In this document: positions 25,118 to 33,290 of the stretch, one piece after another
Position numbering within the stretch: the first letter of the stretch is position 1
Layout: each line of letters begins with the position of its first letter
NCBI RefSeq assembly: GCF_016862075.1
Contig: NZ_BOMG01000115.1
Location: forward strand, 1 to 64,000
Origin: Actinoplanes couchii
GTDB lineage: Bacteria; Actinomycetota; Actinomycetes; Mycobacteriales; Micromonosporaceae
DNA: 64,000 nt
Direction of reading: 5' to 3'
Position numbers and translations under genes: made by a program
Notes under the pieces: generated by a model
The model's database searches: none
Told to the model about the DNA's origin: nothing
Seen by the model: the letters and a program-made list of their open reading frames with translations, nothing else

Positions 25118-25440
25118 GTCAAAATTGCGCGTAGCCGCCGTCGACGAACAGTTCCGCGCCGTTGCCGAAGGTGCGCCCGCGGGCGCGAGAAAGAGTGCGG
25201 CGCCGGCCAGGTCAGCGGGTTCGCCGAGGCGGCCCGATGGGGTCCGGTCGGCGGCCCAGTCGCGGGCACCGGCGAACTCCGCGTCGGACAGCGGAGTTTT
25301 GTCCGGCCGGGGCAGGCCGAGCCGTTCCCGGGTGGGACCGGAGCGACCGGCTTGGTGACCGTGGCTTGCTCACCGCCATCAAGATCCCCGGCGAGGTCGG
25401 AGACGTCACCCGCTTCCGGCCACGTGCCCGGCGATGTCAC
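25118..25440 (-). pseudogene. frameshifted 3' fragment of an SDR gene
   Basis: Read on the minus strand, one frame gives RPDKTPLSDAEFAGARDWAA, then GRLGEPADLAGAALFLA, the typical end region of sugar-alcohol SDRs. After a frame change near 25185 the next frame gives RTFGNGAELFVDGGYAQF followed by TGA at 25118. The VDGG motif is the canonical SDR C-terminus. The N-terminal two thirds, with the cofactor site and YxxxK, are missing. Confidence 0.6.
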
Positions 25441-25538
25441 CCCCGCGCCGCAGCGAAGCGTTAAGACGCAGGTGACGGGGGTATTCGCCGGACGGGCGGG
25501 CTTCCTACGCCCTCCGCCAGCGTTGTGAGGAGATCACC

Positions 25539-25736
25539 GTGTCGCAGAACCCGGAGCAGGACGCCGCCCATGAGGCGAAGGCCCAGGACGAGGGGGTACC
25601 GGACGAGAACGGCGACGGCCGCCGAGTCGGCGAGTCGGCGGCGCCGCAGGCCACCGGGGAGTGGGGCAGCGTTCTCGAGGAGGATCTCCCGCCGGTGGTG
25701 CCGGACGCGGAGGTCGAGGTGTCCGAGACGCGATGA
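25539..25736 (+). CDS. small acidic hypothetical protein
   Basis: 65 residues from a GTG start preceded by GAGGAG. It is hydrophilic, strongly acidic and probably disordered (EQDAAHEAKAQDEG early, LEEDLPPVVPDAEVEVSE at the end), with a central TGEWGSVLEED. No domain is recognised. The good ribosome site and codon bias support translation. A protein of similar style lies at 51820. Confidence 0.6.
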   Translation: MSQNPEQDAAHEAKAQDEGVPDENGDGRRVGESAAPQATGEWGSVLEEDLPPVVPDAEVEVSETR

Positions 25737-25806
25737 CCCACGCAGCCACCTGCGTGTTCCACGACACGGGAAGTGCCGGCAGGACAGGCGGGTGACCCCG
25801 GCCCTC

Positions 25807-26826
25807 TCAGAACAGTGCGGCGGTCCGGAAGATCTCCACCTGTTCCGGGGCCGGGGGCAGGAAGTGGTTGTAACGGCTCGGCACCGCCAGCAGGTCCTCG
25901 TTCGCGCAGTGCCACAGGTCGCCGCCGGTCAGGGCGGCCGGGGGCCGCTCGGGGAGGACCGTGTCGCCGTCGATGCGTACCATCGTGATCTCGCTCAGGT
26001 GCCGGCTGCCGGCCAGGACCACGCCGAGGCGGGGGAGGGCGGCCAGCCGCTGGGCTCCGGCCATCGCCTTGACGCCGGCGACCGCGGTCAGGTCGCCGGC
26101 CCGGTGCTGCCACAGGTGTACCTTCTCGCCGTCGAAGCTGACCAGCCGGTCCGGGCTGAGGAAGGCCACCTGGTGCAGCTCCCGGTCGACCGGGGCGCTG
26201 GCCAGGGTCCGGCCGTGCTCGTCGAGCAGGACCAGGCTGTCGCCGCCGGCGGCGAGGCGGCCGCTGTCCCGGTCGGCGGCGAGACACGCCACCGGTCCGG
26301 GCCGCCCGGCCACGTCGACACCGGCGATGCCACCGATCAGGAGATCACCCTCGTACGTCAGGGCCGCCACCCCGGTAGCCGTACCGACCATCGGGTTGAT
26401 CCCGGCCTGTCCCACCAGCACCGCGCGCTGGGAGGCGGTGTAGTGCACCAGCGCGCCGGGTTCCAGCATGTCGCCGCGATGCTGCCAGTCGGCGACGAAC
26501 ACACCGTCGCCGGAATGCACCACCGACACGTGGTAGGCCTGCAGGTCGTACTCGTACCGCAGGGTGCCGTCCTCGGTGGAATAGACGCCGAGGTGCACGT
26601 CCGGGGTGCCGTTGACCCGCTCGCCGCCGGAGGCGACAGCCAGCTCGCGGCCGTCCGGGGAGAAGGAACCGTCCGAGCAGCGGCCCTCGACCTCGAACCA
26701 GACGGTGCCCGGCTTCGGCGCGAACGTGCGGGGGTAACGACCGTCCCGGCTGCGGCCGATCTCCGGCGCGAGCCCGAGTCCGAGATCGCCGTCGTCATGT
26801 TTCTTCTTGCGCCAGCCGAACACCAT
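25807..26826 (-). CDS. cytoplasmic WD40-like beta-propeller protein
   Basis: 339 residues without signal peptide or membrane segment. It opens MVFGWRKKKHDDGD. Repeated four-strand blades carry motifs such as FSPDGRELAVASGG, VACLAADRDSGRLAAGG and HQVAFLSPDRLVSFDGEKVHLW, the pattern of WD40/PD40 propellers. It is probably a protein-interaction scaffold; no enzyme motif is seen. Several start codons are possible; the ATG at 26824-26826 was chosen because coding character begins there. It converges on no gene and lies downstream of the GH10 gene in the same direction. Confidence 0.75.
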   Translation of the reverse strand: MVFGWRKKKHDDGDLGLGLAPEIGRSRDGRYPRTFAPKPGTVWFEVEGRCSDGSFSPDGRELAVASGGERVNGTPDVHLGVYSTEDGTLRYEYDLQAYHVSVVHSGDGVFVADWQHRGDMLEPGALVHYTASQRAVLVGQAGINPMVGTATGVAALTYEGDLLIGGIAGVDVAGRPGPVACLAADRDSGRLAAGGDSLVLLDEHGRTLASAPVDRELHQVAFLSPDRLVSFDGEKVHLWQHRAGDLTAVAGVKAMAGAQRLAALPRLGVVLAGSRHLSEITMVRIDGDTVLPERPPAALTGGDLWHCANEDLLAVPSRYNHFLPPAPEQVEIFRTAALF

Positions 26827-26885
26827 GGGTCCTACCATCTCCTGGGGCGGCGGGTGCGGTCCAGCATCCAGCAAGACCAAAGGCA

Positions 26886-28598
26886 TCACCGGCGGGCGGC
26901 TCGTAGGGTGTCCCGCAGGGCGGCGACCGCGGGCTTCGGGCGTAATTGCTGGTCCCACGGCAGTTCGTCACCGGTTTCGAGGGGATAGCTGTCGTGTTCG
27001 GCGGTGGAGCCGTAGCGATCGGTGATACCCCAGATGCTGAACGAGGTGCAGGTCGGTTCGGACAGGCAGGCGCCGAGTACGCCGGCGAACTGGCCGGCCT
27101 GGACGCTCGGTGATTCGCCGTACACGTCGATCTCGGAGATGCGCGCGGACAGGCCGAGTTCGGCCAGGTCGGCGATGTGGGACCGGAGCACCGCGGGGTC
27201 GACGTGGTCACCGGCTTCATGGATGTGGCTCTGGAAGCCGACGCCGTCGATGGGCACGCCACGTTCCTGGAGGCGGACGACCAGGTCGTACAGGGCGTCC
27301 CAGCGGGGGCCGTCGGCCTCGGCACCGAACTCGTTGAGGTACAGCTTCGCCTCGGGGTCGGCGGCGCGGGCGGCGATGAAGGCCTTGTCGATGTACGACT
27401 CGCCCATCGCTTCCTGCCACAGGTGCTCGCGCAGACCGGGACGGCCGTCGGGTCCGTCATCGTCCGGCGACAACGGTTCGTTGACCACGTCCCATTCCGC
27501 GACCCGGCCACGGTAGTGACCGGCGACGGTCCGGATATGTTCGGTCATCACGCGTTCCCGGTCGGCGAGGGCGACCTGTTGCATCCAGCGCGGGTTGGCC
27601 TCCCCGAAGACCAGGGTGTGCGCGTGCACCCTCATGTCGTTGGCGGCTGCGAAGTCGGCCAGCAGGTCACCCTCGGTGAAGTCGTAGGTGTCCGGCCCCG
27701 GGTGCACGAACTGGGGCTTGAGGGCGTTCTCGGTGGTGAGCATCGAGAACTGGGTGGCGGCGAGGGTGCGGTAGCCGTCGTCGCTGATCAGTGGTTCGGC
27801 TGCCATCGCGGCCCCGATCGGTAGCCGGCGGCCGGTGGTATCGGCCAGGACACGCAGGGAGTCCGGGGACTGGCTCGACTGTCCCGCCAGTGGGGTGTCA
27901 CGGACTGCGACGCCGTCGGCGTCAAGTGCTGCCAGGGTCCAATCCGGCGCGCCGGGTACGGCGTCGACGCCGAAGGTGACGGAGCCGGCGTCGAATACGC
28001 CCGGATCGGGGACGGACACGCGAGTGTCGCCGGTGGACAGCATCAGGACGCCGCCGTGACGTTCGAACGTGACGGTGATCGTGGCGGGTGACGTGATCGG
28101 CGCGGTTCGGTCCGCGACCGGTGCGGCGGAACGGCCGTCCCAGACGGTCAGTTTCAGGTCTCGGTCCGAGACGGTGACTCGCAGGCCCCGCCGGTTCTGT
28201 AACCATTCGTCGTAGACGATCGGGACCTCGCCGTACAGGTACAGCGACGCGATCTGGCCGGCCGGACGGTGCAACGTCGCGCTGACCTGGAAGTCACCGT
28301 GAACCGTGAGCTGCGGGCCGCGCAGGTTGACCGGGGGATGGGGTTGCCCGCCCGTGCCGTCCTGCTCCACGATCTGCCGTCCCAGGCCGTGGATGCGCAC
28401 GCCGCCGGATCCGACGGTCCCTCCCGGCAGGTGACTCCAGTCCCCGGCGAGCAGGTCCACCCGGCCGGACGCGGGGGCGGTGCCGGATGCGGTCGGCCGG
28501 GTATCCCGGTCACCGGACGGATCGCAGGCGGCGCCGCCTGCGAGCAGACACAGCCCGGATACGAACAGGGCAAGGCGGGCGCGGAAGACGTTCGGCAC
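26886..28598 (-). CDS. secreted/lipoprotein endo-1,4-beta-xylanase, GH10
   Basis: A 570-residue exported enzyme. GTG at 28598 (after GAGGA) gives a signal peptide ending LLAGGAAC, a lipobox, so it is probably membrane-anchored. Residues about 40-250 form a beta-rich module (LamG/DUF1080-like). Residues about 265-570 are the GH10 barrel: FSMLTTENALKPQ, HTLVFG, acid/base Glu in EWDVVNEP and nucleophile Glu in RISEIDVYGES. It hydrolyses internal xylan bonds. The HTLVW of most xylanases reads HTLVF. The upstream intergenic dyad at 28739 belongs to the divergent gene. Confidence 0.9.
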   Translation of the reverse strand: MPNVFRARLALFVSGLCLLAGGAACDPSGDRDTRPTASGTAPASGRVDLLAGDWSHLPGGTVGSGGVRIHGLGRQIVEQDGTGGQPHPPVNLRGPQLTVHGDFQVSATLHRPAGQIASLYLYGEVPIVYDEWLQNRRGLRVTVSDRDLKLTVWDGRSAAPVADRTAPITSPATITVTFERHGGVLMLSTGDTRVSVPDPGVFDAGSVTFGVDAVPGAPDWTLAALDADGVAVRDTPLAGQSSQSPDSLRVLADTTGRRLPIGAAMAAEPLISDDGYRTLAATQFSMLTTENALKPQFVHPGPDTYDFTEGDLLADFAAANDMRVHAHTLVFGEANPRWMQQVALADRERVMTEHIRTVAGHYRGRVAEWDVVNEPLSPDDDGPDGRPGLREHLWQEAMGESYIDKAFIAARAADPEAKLYLNEFGAEADGPRWDALYDLVVRLQERGVPIDGVGFQSHIHEAGDHVDPAVLRSHIADLAELGLSARISEIDVYGESPSVQAGQFAGVLGACLSEPTCTSFSIWGITDRYGSTAEHDSYPLETGDELPWDQQLRPKPAVAALRDTLRAARR

Positions 28599-28738
28599 GG
28601 GTCCTCGTGGAGTCGACGTTGAAGGAATGCCCGACAGTACCGAGTAGCGGCGTCCAGGGCGTGGGTTCCTGGCGTAGGCGCCGGCACCCCCGTAGAGGGC
28701 GAGGACTTCGTCGCAGACAGGTTGACTCATTCGCGGAC

Positions 28739-28753
28739 TTGCCATTTCGGCAA
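28739..28753. promoter_or_regulatory. TTGCC-N5-GGCAA dyad upstream of the flavoprotein gene
   Basis: TTGCCATTTCGGCAA is a perfect 5-bp-arm dyad, followed 7 bp later by a second TTGCCATACTTGCGG half-match. CATACT at 28764-28769 could serve as a -10. It is a candidate operator for an unidentified regulator. Confidence 0.35.
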
Positions 28754-28808
28754 ACTAACTTGCCATACTTGCGGAGGTTGGGTGACAGTGGCGGCGGAGG
28801 TGGTCACC

Positions 28809-29879
28809 ATGATCGAGAACGAATTCACCGAGGTGGACACGGATGTGCTGGTGATCGGCGGTGGGGCCGCCGGCCTGGCCGCGGCGACATCGCTGGCCCG
28901 GTTCCGGCACCGGGTCGCCGTGGTTGATGCCGGGCAGCCGCGCAACGCCTCCGCCGACGGGGTGCACAATTACCTGTCCCGCGACGGGCTGCCGCCGGCC
29001 GAACTGGTCGCCGCGGGACGGCGGGAGCTCCGCGGATACGGCGGGCAGATCATCGACGGTGCGGTGACCGCCGTCCGGCACGCCACACCGGGGGCGGTGT
29101 CCGCGCCGCGGTTCACTGTCGAACTCGCCGGCGGCGGCACATTGACGGCACGCCGGGTGTTGGTGGCCAGTGGCCTGGTTGACGAACTGCCGAACATCAC
29201 GGGCCTGGCCGTACGGTGGGGCCGCGACGTGCTGCACTGCCCGTACTGCCACGGGTGGGAGGTCCGCGACCAGCGACTGGCCGTACTCGCCACCTCAGCG
29301 GTGGCGCTGCACGCGGTGCTGTTGTGGCGGCAGCTCAGCGAGCGGCTGACCGTCGTCCTCGACCCTGGGGTGGAGCCCAGCGAGCAGCAGTGGGAGCGGT
29401 TCGCCGCCCGCGGCGTCGAGGTGGTCATCGGCCCGGTCGAGGAGGTCGTCGTGGCCGGGGACCGGTTGACCGGGATGCGCCTGGCCGGTGGGCACGTCGT
29501 GAACTGCGACGCGCTGGCGATCAGCAACACCCTGCACGCCCGGGTGGGTTTCCTGGAGCCGCTCGGGCTGGTCCCGGTGCCGTTCATGATGGGCGAAACC
29601 GTCGTGGGCAGCCGACTGGAAGCGGGCCCGACGGGCGCGACCGCGGTGCCGGGGGTGTATGCGGCGGGTAACGCCACCGACCTGTTCGCGCAGGTAGCCG
29701 GCTCGGTCGCCGCAGCTCTGACGGTCGCGGCCGCCGTGAACAGCTCGCTGATCGAGGAGGACGCCGACCTGGCCGTCCGGTCCGCGACCGCACCCCTGGA
29801 GGAAGAATCGGTGTTCTCCGCGGCCGCCGAGCGCCAGGTCTGCGAGCAGGTTCTGGGTGACCGTCGGCACGGGCTGTGA
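28809..29879 (+). CDS. thioredoxin-reductase-like FAD/NAD(P) oxidoreductase
   Basis: A 356-residue flavoprotein. FAD motif VIGGGAAGLAAATSLARF near the N-terminus, the redox pair CPYC (Cys144, Cys147) in HCPYCHGWE and the C-terminal FAD segment GVYAAGNATDLFAQVAGSVA are those of low-Mr thioredoxin reductases. The second Rossmann loop, where NADPH should bind, reads LATSAVALHAVLLW and lacks the GxGxxA glycines, so the electron donor may not be NADPH. ATG at 28809 was chosen from family alignment; upstream in-frame starts exist. It is divergent from the xylanase gene. The role is probably thiol or disulfide redox. Confidence 0.85.
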   Translation: MIENEFTEVDTDVLVIGGGAAGLAAATSLARFRHRVAVVDAGQPRNASADGVHNYLSRDGLPPAELVAAGRRELRGYGGQIIDGAVTAVRHATPGAVSAPRFTVELAGGGTLTARRVLVASGLVDELPNITGLAVRWGRDVLHCPYCHGWEVRDQRLAVLATSAVALHAVLLWRQLSERLTVVLDPGVEPSEQQWERFAARGVEVVIGPVEEVVVAGDRLTGMRLAGGHVVNCDALAISNTLHARVGFLEPLGLVPVPFMMGETVVGSRLEAGPTGATAVPGVYAAGNATDLFAQVAGSVAAALTVAAAVNSSLIEEDADLAVRSATAPLEEESVFSAAAERQVCEQVLGDRRHGL

Positions 29880-29998
29880 CCGAACAAACCGGCAAGGAGA
29901 TGGAGCGTCTGGCTGGCCTCCCGGGGCTGGCGGGTGCCGGCCGTCGACGTGTCGGGACCGAGCCGGCACGCACCCGTGCCCGCGCGGAACGTCGCGAT

Positions 29999-30529
29999 CT
30001 AGCCCTCCGGGGGAAGGAGGCCCCGTTCGAGCATGCGGTCGGCTGAGGTGATGGCGTCCTTCACGAATCTTTCGGTGAGCTCGGTGTAGGTGCGGACGTC
30101 GGCGGCCGACCAGCCCGCGATGACTTCGGAGATCATTCGGTCACCCAGTGCGTAAACGCTGCGGGCCGCGGCCTCACCGGCCTCGGTGAGCCTGATGAGG
30201 GTTGCCCGGCCGTCGGAGGGGTCCGTCGTTCGCTCGACCAGGCCGTCGCCTTCGAGCCGCCGAATGATCTTGCTGACGTGTGATGCCCCGGTCGCGAGGA
30301 CCTCGGAAAGTGCGGTCGGCCGCATCGGGCCCCAGGCCAGAAGGTGCCTCAGGGTCTGGTGCGACTGCTGATCGATGGTCTCCCCGCTCTTGGCGAGGAT
30401 CTCTCCCTGTAGGGCGGGCGAGTCCCACAGAAGGATGAGCGCGCTGAGGTTGGCGAGCAGTTCGGAGCGGTACGGGAAGTCGCTCGCGTGTAGAGATCGT
30501 GCCCGGCCGGCATCTGCAGTGTTACCCAC
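29999..30529 (-). CDS. MarR-family transcriptional regulator
   Basis: A 176-residue MarR repressor. The winged helix lies at about residues 60-125: MRPTALSEVLATGASHVSKI (recognition helix) and wing DPSDGRATLIRLT. Helices at both ends make the dimer. The start is GTG at 30529. Two CTGTCC/GGACAG dyads lie between it and the divergent NTF2-like gene, so autoregulation and control of 30726 and perhaps 31211 are likely. Confidence 0.88.
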   Translation of the reverse strand: MGNTADAGRARSLHASDFPYRSELLANLSALILLWDSPALQGEILAKSGETIDQQSHQTLRHLLAWGPMRPTALSEVLATGASHVSKIIRRLEGDGLVERTTDPSDGRATLIRLTEAGEAAARSVYALGDRMISEVIAGWSAADVRTYTELTERFVKDAITSADRMLERGLLPPEG

Positions 30530-30573
30530 GCCGGAACTCTACTGTCCGGCGCCGCAGAAGTCCCGAAAACTAG

Positions 30574-30587
30574 TGTCCCTGGGGACA
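30574..30587. promoter_or_regulatory. MarR operator dyad 1
   Basis: TGTCCCTGGGGACA has arms TGTCC and GGACA around CTGG. It shares both arms with the dyad centred 29 bp away at 30602-30617. It lies 45 bp upstream of the MarR GTG in the divergent spacer. Confidence 0.65.
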
Positions 30588-30601
30588 GTAAATTCGTGAT
30601 A

Positions 30602-30617
30602 CTGTCCTTCAGGACAG
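30602..30617. promoter_or_regulatory. MarR operator dyad 2
   Basis: CTGTCCTTCAGGACAG is a palindrome with 6-bp arms around TTCA. With dyad 1 it forms a two-site operator, centre-to-centre 29 bp (just under three helical turns), which would allow cooperative binding of two MarR dimers on one DNA face. Confidence 0.7.
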
Positions 30618-30725
30618 CAAAACGGGTAGTTGCCGCAGGGGAAGTCGCCTCGCCTCTGACGTCTCCGGAAGTGCTGTCGAGCAGGTCTGGCCGCACTCGC
30701 GTCCAGGCAGTGAAAGGGGAGAACC

Positions 30726-31049
30726 GTGAGTGACATCAATCTGCCCGAGGCCGTCGGGAGCTTCGTCGCCGCCGCCAATGCCCACGACGCCGAAGCGCTG
30801 TTCGGGGTCTTCGCGGACGGCGCTGTCGTTCGCGACGACGGCAGCACCCTCACCGGCGAGGCGGAGATCCGCGGCTGGATCCAGTCGCACATGATCGGTC
30901 CGCGGGTCGTGCTCTCGCCGACCCCGTTCGAGGACGGTCGTCTCGTGGCCTCGTCCAACGCCGACCTGCCGGGCGGGCCGTGGCCCTTCGCGTTCGACTT
31001 CGTCACGAAGGACAACCGCGTCAGCGCCTTGACGATCACCCAGGCGTAA
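30726..31049 (+). CDS. NTF2-like/SnoaL-fold protein
   Basis: A 107-residue single-domain protein (AVGSFVAAANAHDAEALFGV, FADGAVVRDDGSTLTGEAEI, then IRGWI) with the usual SnoaL/NTF2 helix-strand order. Members are small-molecule isomerases, cyclases or binding proteins; no catalytic residues can be named with confidence. GGGGAG precedes the start. It is the first gene divergent from MarR and the probable direct target of the two operator dyads. An SDR gene follows 161 bp later. Confidence 0.85.
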   Translation: MSDINLPEAVGSFVAAANAHDAEALFGVFADGAVVRDDGSTLTGEAEIRGWIQSHMIGPRVVLSPTPFEDGRLVASSNADLPGGPWPFAFDFVTKDNRVSALTITQA

Positions 31050-31210
31050 CGGTCAGCAGGTCGGGGCCGTGCCGGTCGTGACCAGGCCGGCTTGCTTGCG
31101 GCTCCATGCCGCACGCCGCATCGGAGGGCCGGCAGATGTCGCCAGTTCCAGCAGGTCCGATCCAGAACGTATAGCTGAGCATCAGTATTTAAAGCGAAAA
31201 GAGGAAGTTC

Positions 31211-32041
31211 ATGAAGACTTGGTTCATCACCGGTGGTACGCCCGGAGGTTTCGGCCTGGTCTACGCCGAGGCCGCACTCGCGCAGGGTGATCAGGTGGCC
31301 GTAACCGCGCGTCGGCCTGCTGAATTGCGGGAGTGGGCGGCGCCGTACGGCGATCGAGTTCTGGTCGTCCCGCTCGACGTCACCGATGCCGGGCAGGTGC
31401 GTGCGGCGGTCGCGTCGGCGGAGGAGCGGTTCGGCGGGATCGATGTGCTGGTCAACAATGCGGGTCGTGGCTGGTACGGCTCGATCGAGGGTGCCCCTGA
31501 CGAGACGGTCCGTCGTACGTTCGATCTGAATCTGTTCGCTGTGGTCGACGTGATCCGGGCGGTTCTGCCGGGTATGCGGGCGCGCGGTAGCGGCTGGATC
31601 GTGAACATGTCGTCGGTGGCCGGTCTGGTCGGTTCACCGGGGTTCGGTTACTACACGGCGGCGAAGTTCGCGATCGAGGGACTCACCGAGACGCTGCGGC
31701 AGGAGGTCGAGCCGTTCGGGGTGCGGGTGCTCGCGGTGGAGCCGGGGGCGTTCCGTACCAGTGCCTTCTCCTATTTCCAGAACGAGCCTGTCGACGAGAC
31801 CGTCGACGCCTATGTGGCGATGGTCGAAGGGGTCAAGGCGGCGTTCGTGGACCACAACGGCAAGCAGGCGGGTGACCCGCAACGCGGCGTGCAGGCCGTG
31901 ATCAGCGCGATGAGCGCACCCGTCGCGCCGCACCGCATCGTGCTCGGCAACTCCGGCTACGACGTCGTCGTCGCCATGCACGAGAACGCCCTCACCGAAC
32001 TGCGCGCGAACGAGAAGCTCTCCCGCAGTGCGGACTTCTGA
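31211..32041 (+). CDS. SDR-family oxidoreductase (YdfG/17-beta-HSD-like)
   Basis: A 276-residue classical SDR. The cofactor motif is altered to GGTPGGFG (usual GxxxGxG kept as G-TPG-G-G). TARR after beta-2 suggests NADP(H). NNAGRGWYG, catalytic Ser in NMSSVAGLVGSPGF, YTAAK for YxxxK and VEPGAFRT are intact. GAGGAAG precedes the ATG. An AT-rich stretch (GTATAGCTGAGCATCAGTAT) 30-60 bp upstream gives it its own promoter. It may still belong to the MarR regulon. Confidence 0.88.
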   Translation: MKTWFITGGTPGGFGLVYAEAALAQGDQVAVTARRPAELREWAAPYGDRVLVVPLDVTDAGQVRAAVASAEERFGGIDVLVNNAGRGWYGSIEGAPDETVRRTFDLNLFAVVDVIRAVLPGMRARGSGWIVNMSSVAGLVGSPGFGYYTAAKFAIEGLTETLRQEVEPFGVRVLAVEPGAFRTSAFSYFQNEPVDETVDAYVAMVEGVKAAFVDHNGKQAGDPQRGVQAVISAMSAPVAPHRIVLGNSGYDVVVAMHENALTELRANEKLSRSADF

Positions 32042-32639
32042 ATCTGTTTCCAGAACCTCAGGTGATAGGTCGGCAGTCTGGACAGCCGCTTCCTTGGTCG
32101 CCATGTCATGGACGACATGTCGGCCGAGGGGCGGTTCATCGGGCATGGAAGTCAGGCAACGGCACAGCTGGTCGACGATCTCCATCTGGATCTTCTGCCG
32201 GCTGCGCTGGACGAACGACGAATCGCGATCCTCGCTATCGGGCACTGTCGACCGGCCAGTTCCCGGCGCTCCATCCGCCGTGAGCTCGATGGAGAAGCGA
32301 CAATTCACCCTCGCAGGATGGTCCCCAATGCCGATGATCCTGCCACCACTATACCGATCGATCGTCAACCCGACGGGCCGCCGAAATCAAGCCGGTTGCA
32401 TATTCTCCGGGATTCGGCAAACCCGTATTTCTCCGGTATTCGCGGCGACTAATAGAATTGGACAAGTCAAATGCGGACAGCGGTTGTACAGCAGGCGGCG
32501 GCCACCATCGGGGCCGGTGATGCAAGTCGGTCAGACCATGTCGGACCGCTCACGCCCGGCAGCCGCGGCACGGCTCGCCTCGCCTTCCGTGCCCGCCGGA
32601 TCGGCAGGCAGAGCACAGAACCGCTGTCCGACACCGGCC
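32042..32639. other. 600-bp intergenic region, possible gene remnant
   Basis: No gene is firmly supported. On the minus strand, 32042-32368 is open from a TTG and has G/C-rich third positions in its middle part (QMEIVDQLCRCLTSMPDEPP and so on), but the frame runs into the antisense of the SDR gene without its own stop. This fits the front end of a truncated gene. The remaining 270 bp are lower in GC and show no clear signal. Confidence 0.25.
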
Positions 32640-33290
32640 CTACTCGGCGAGGCCTGCCCGGTAGGCGTAAACAGCCGCTTGTACCCGGCTGGTGAGGCCG
32701 AGTTTGCCGAGCAGGGCACTCACGTGGATTTTCACGGTGCCCGCGGCCAGGTGCAGGCGGCTGCCGATCTCGGCGTTGGACAACCCGGCTCCGACCAGTG
32801 CGAGCACCTCGCGCTCCCGGGGTGTGAGGGCCTGCACCCCGCTGCGGGCGGCCAGCCGGTTGCGTAGTTCACCCCCGTGCAGCACGTGGACGATCCGGTG
32901 CGCGACTGCGGGGGCGAGCACCGTACCGCCGTTCATCGCGGCTTTGATCCCACCGATCAGCTCGTACGGGTCACCGGATTTGAGCAGGAAACCATGAACG
33001 CCGGCGTCCAGCGCACGGGCGATGTACCGGTCCTCGTCGAACGTCGTGATGATCATGACGCGGAGCGCGGGGTGCCCGGCACGCAGCGACTCGGCCGCGG
33101 TCAGGCCGTCCATGCCCGGCATCCGGATGTCGAGCAGCGCCACATCGGGCCGTGACCGCTCGACCGCCGCCAGCGCGGCCCGGCCGTCTGCCACCTCGGC
33201 CACCACCTGCAGTTCCGGATCGGAGGCCAGCACGGTGTTCAACCCGGCGCGTACCAGCGGCTGATCATCGGCCAGCAGAATCCTGATCAC
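32640..33290 (-). CDS. NarL/LuxR-type response regulator
   Basis: A 216-residue two-component regulator. The receiver has the DD pair in LLADDQPLVRAG, the phospho-acceptor Asp in VALLDIRMPGMDG, Thr in IITTFDED and Lys in GFLLKSGDP. The LuxR-type helix-turn-helix is at the C-terminus (LTPREREVLALVGAGLSNAE, then GTVKIHVSALLGKL). The GTG start overlaps the kinase stop as GTGA, so the pair is translationally coupled. It is the last gene of an ABC-transporter operon and probably regulates it. Confidence 0.93.
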   Translation of the reverse strand: MIRILLADDQPLVRAGLNTVLASDPELQVVAEVADGRAALAAVERSRPDVALLDIRMPGMDGLTAAESLRAGHPALRVMIITTFDEDRYIARALDAGVHGFLLKSGDPYELIGGIKAAMNGGTVLAPAVAHRIVHVLHGGELRNRLAARSGVQALTPREREVLALVGAGLSNAEIGSRLHLAAGTVKIHVSALLGKLGLTSRVQAAVYAYRAGLAE

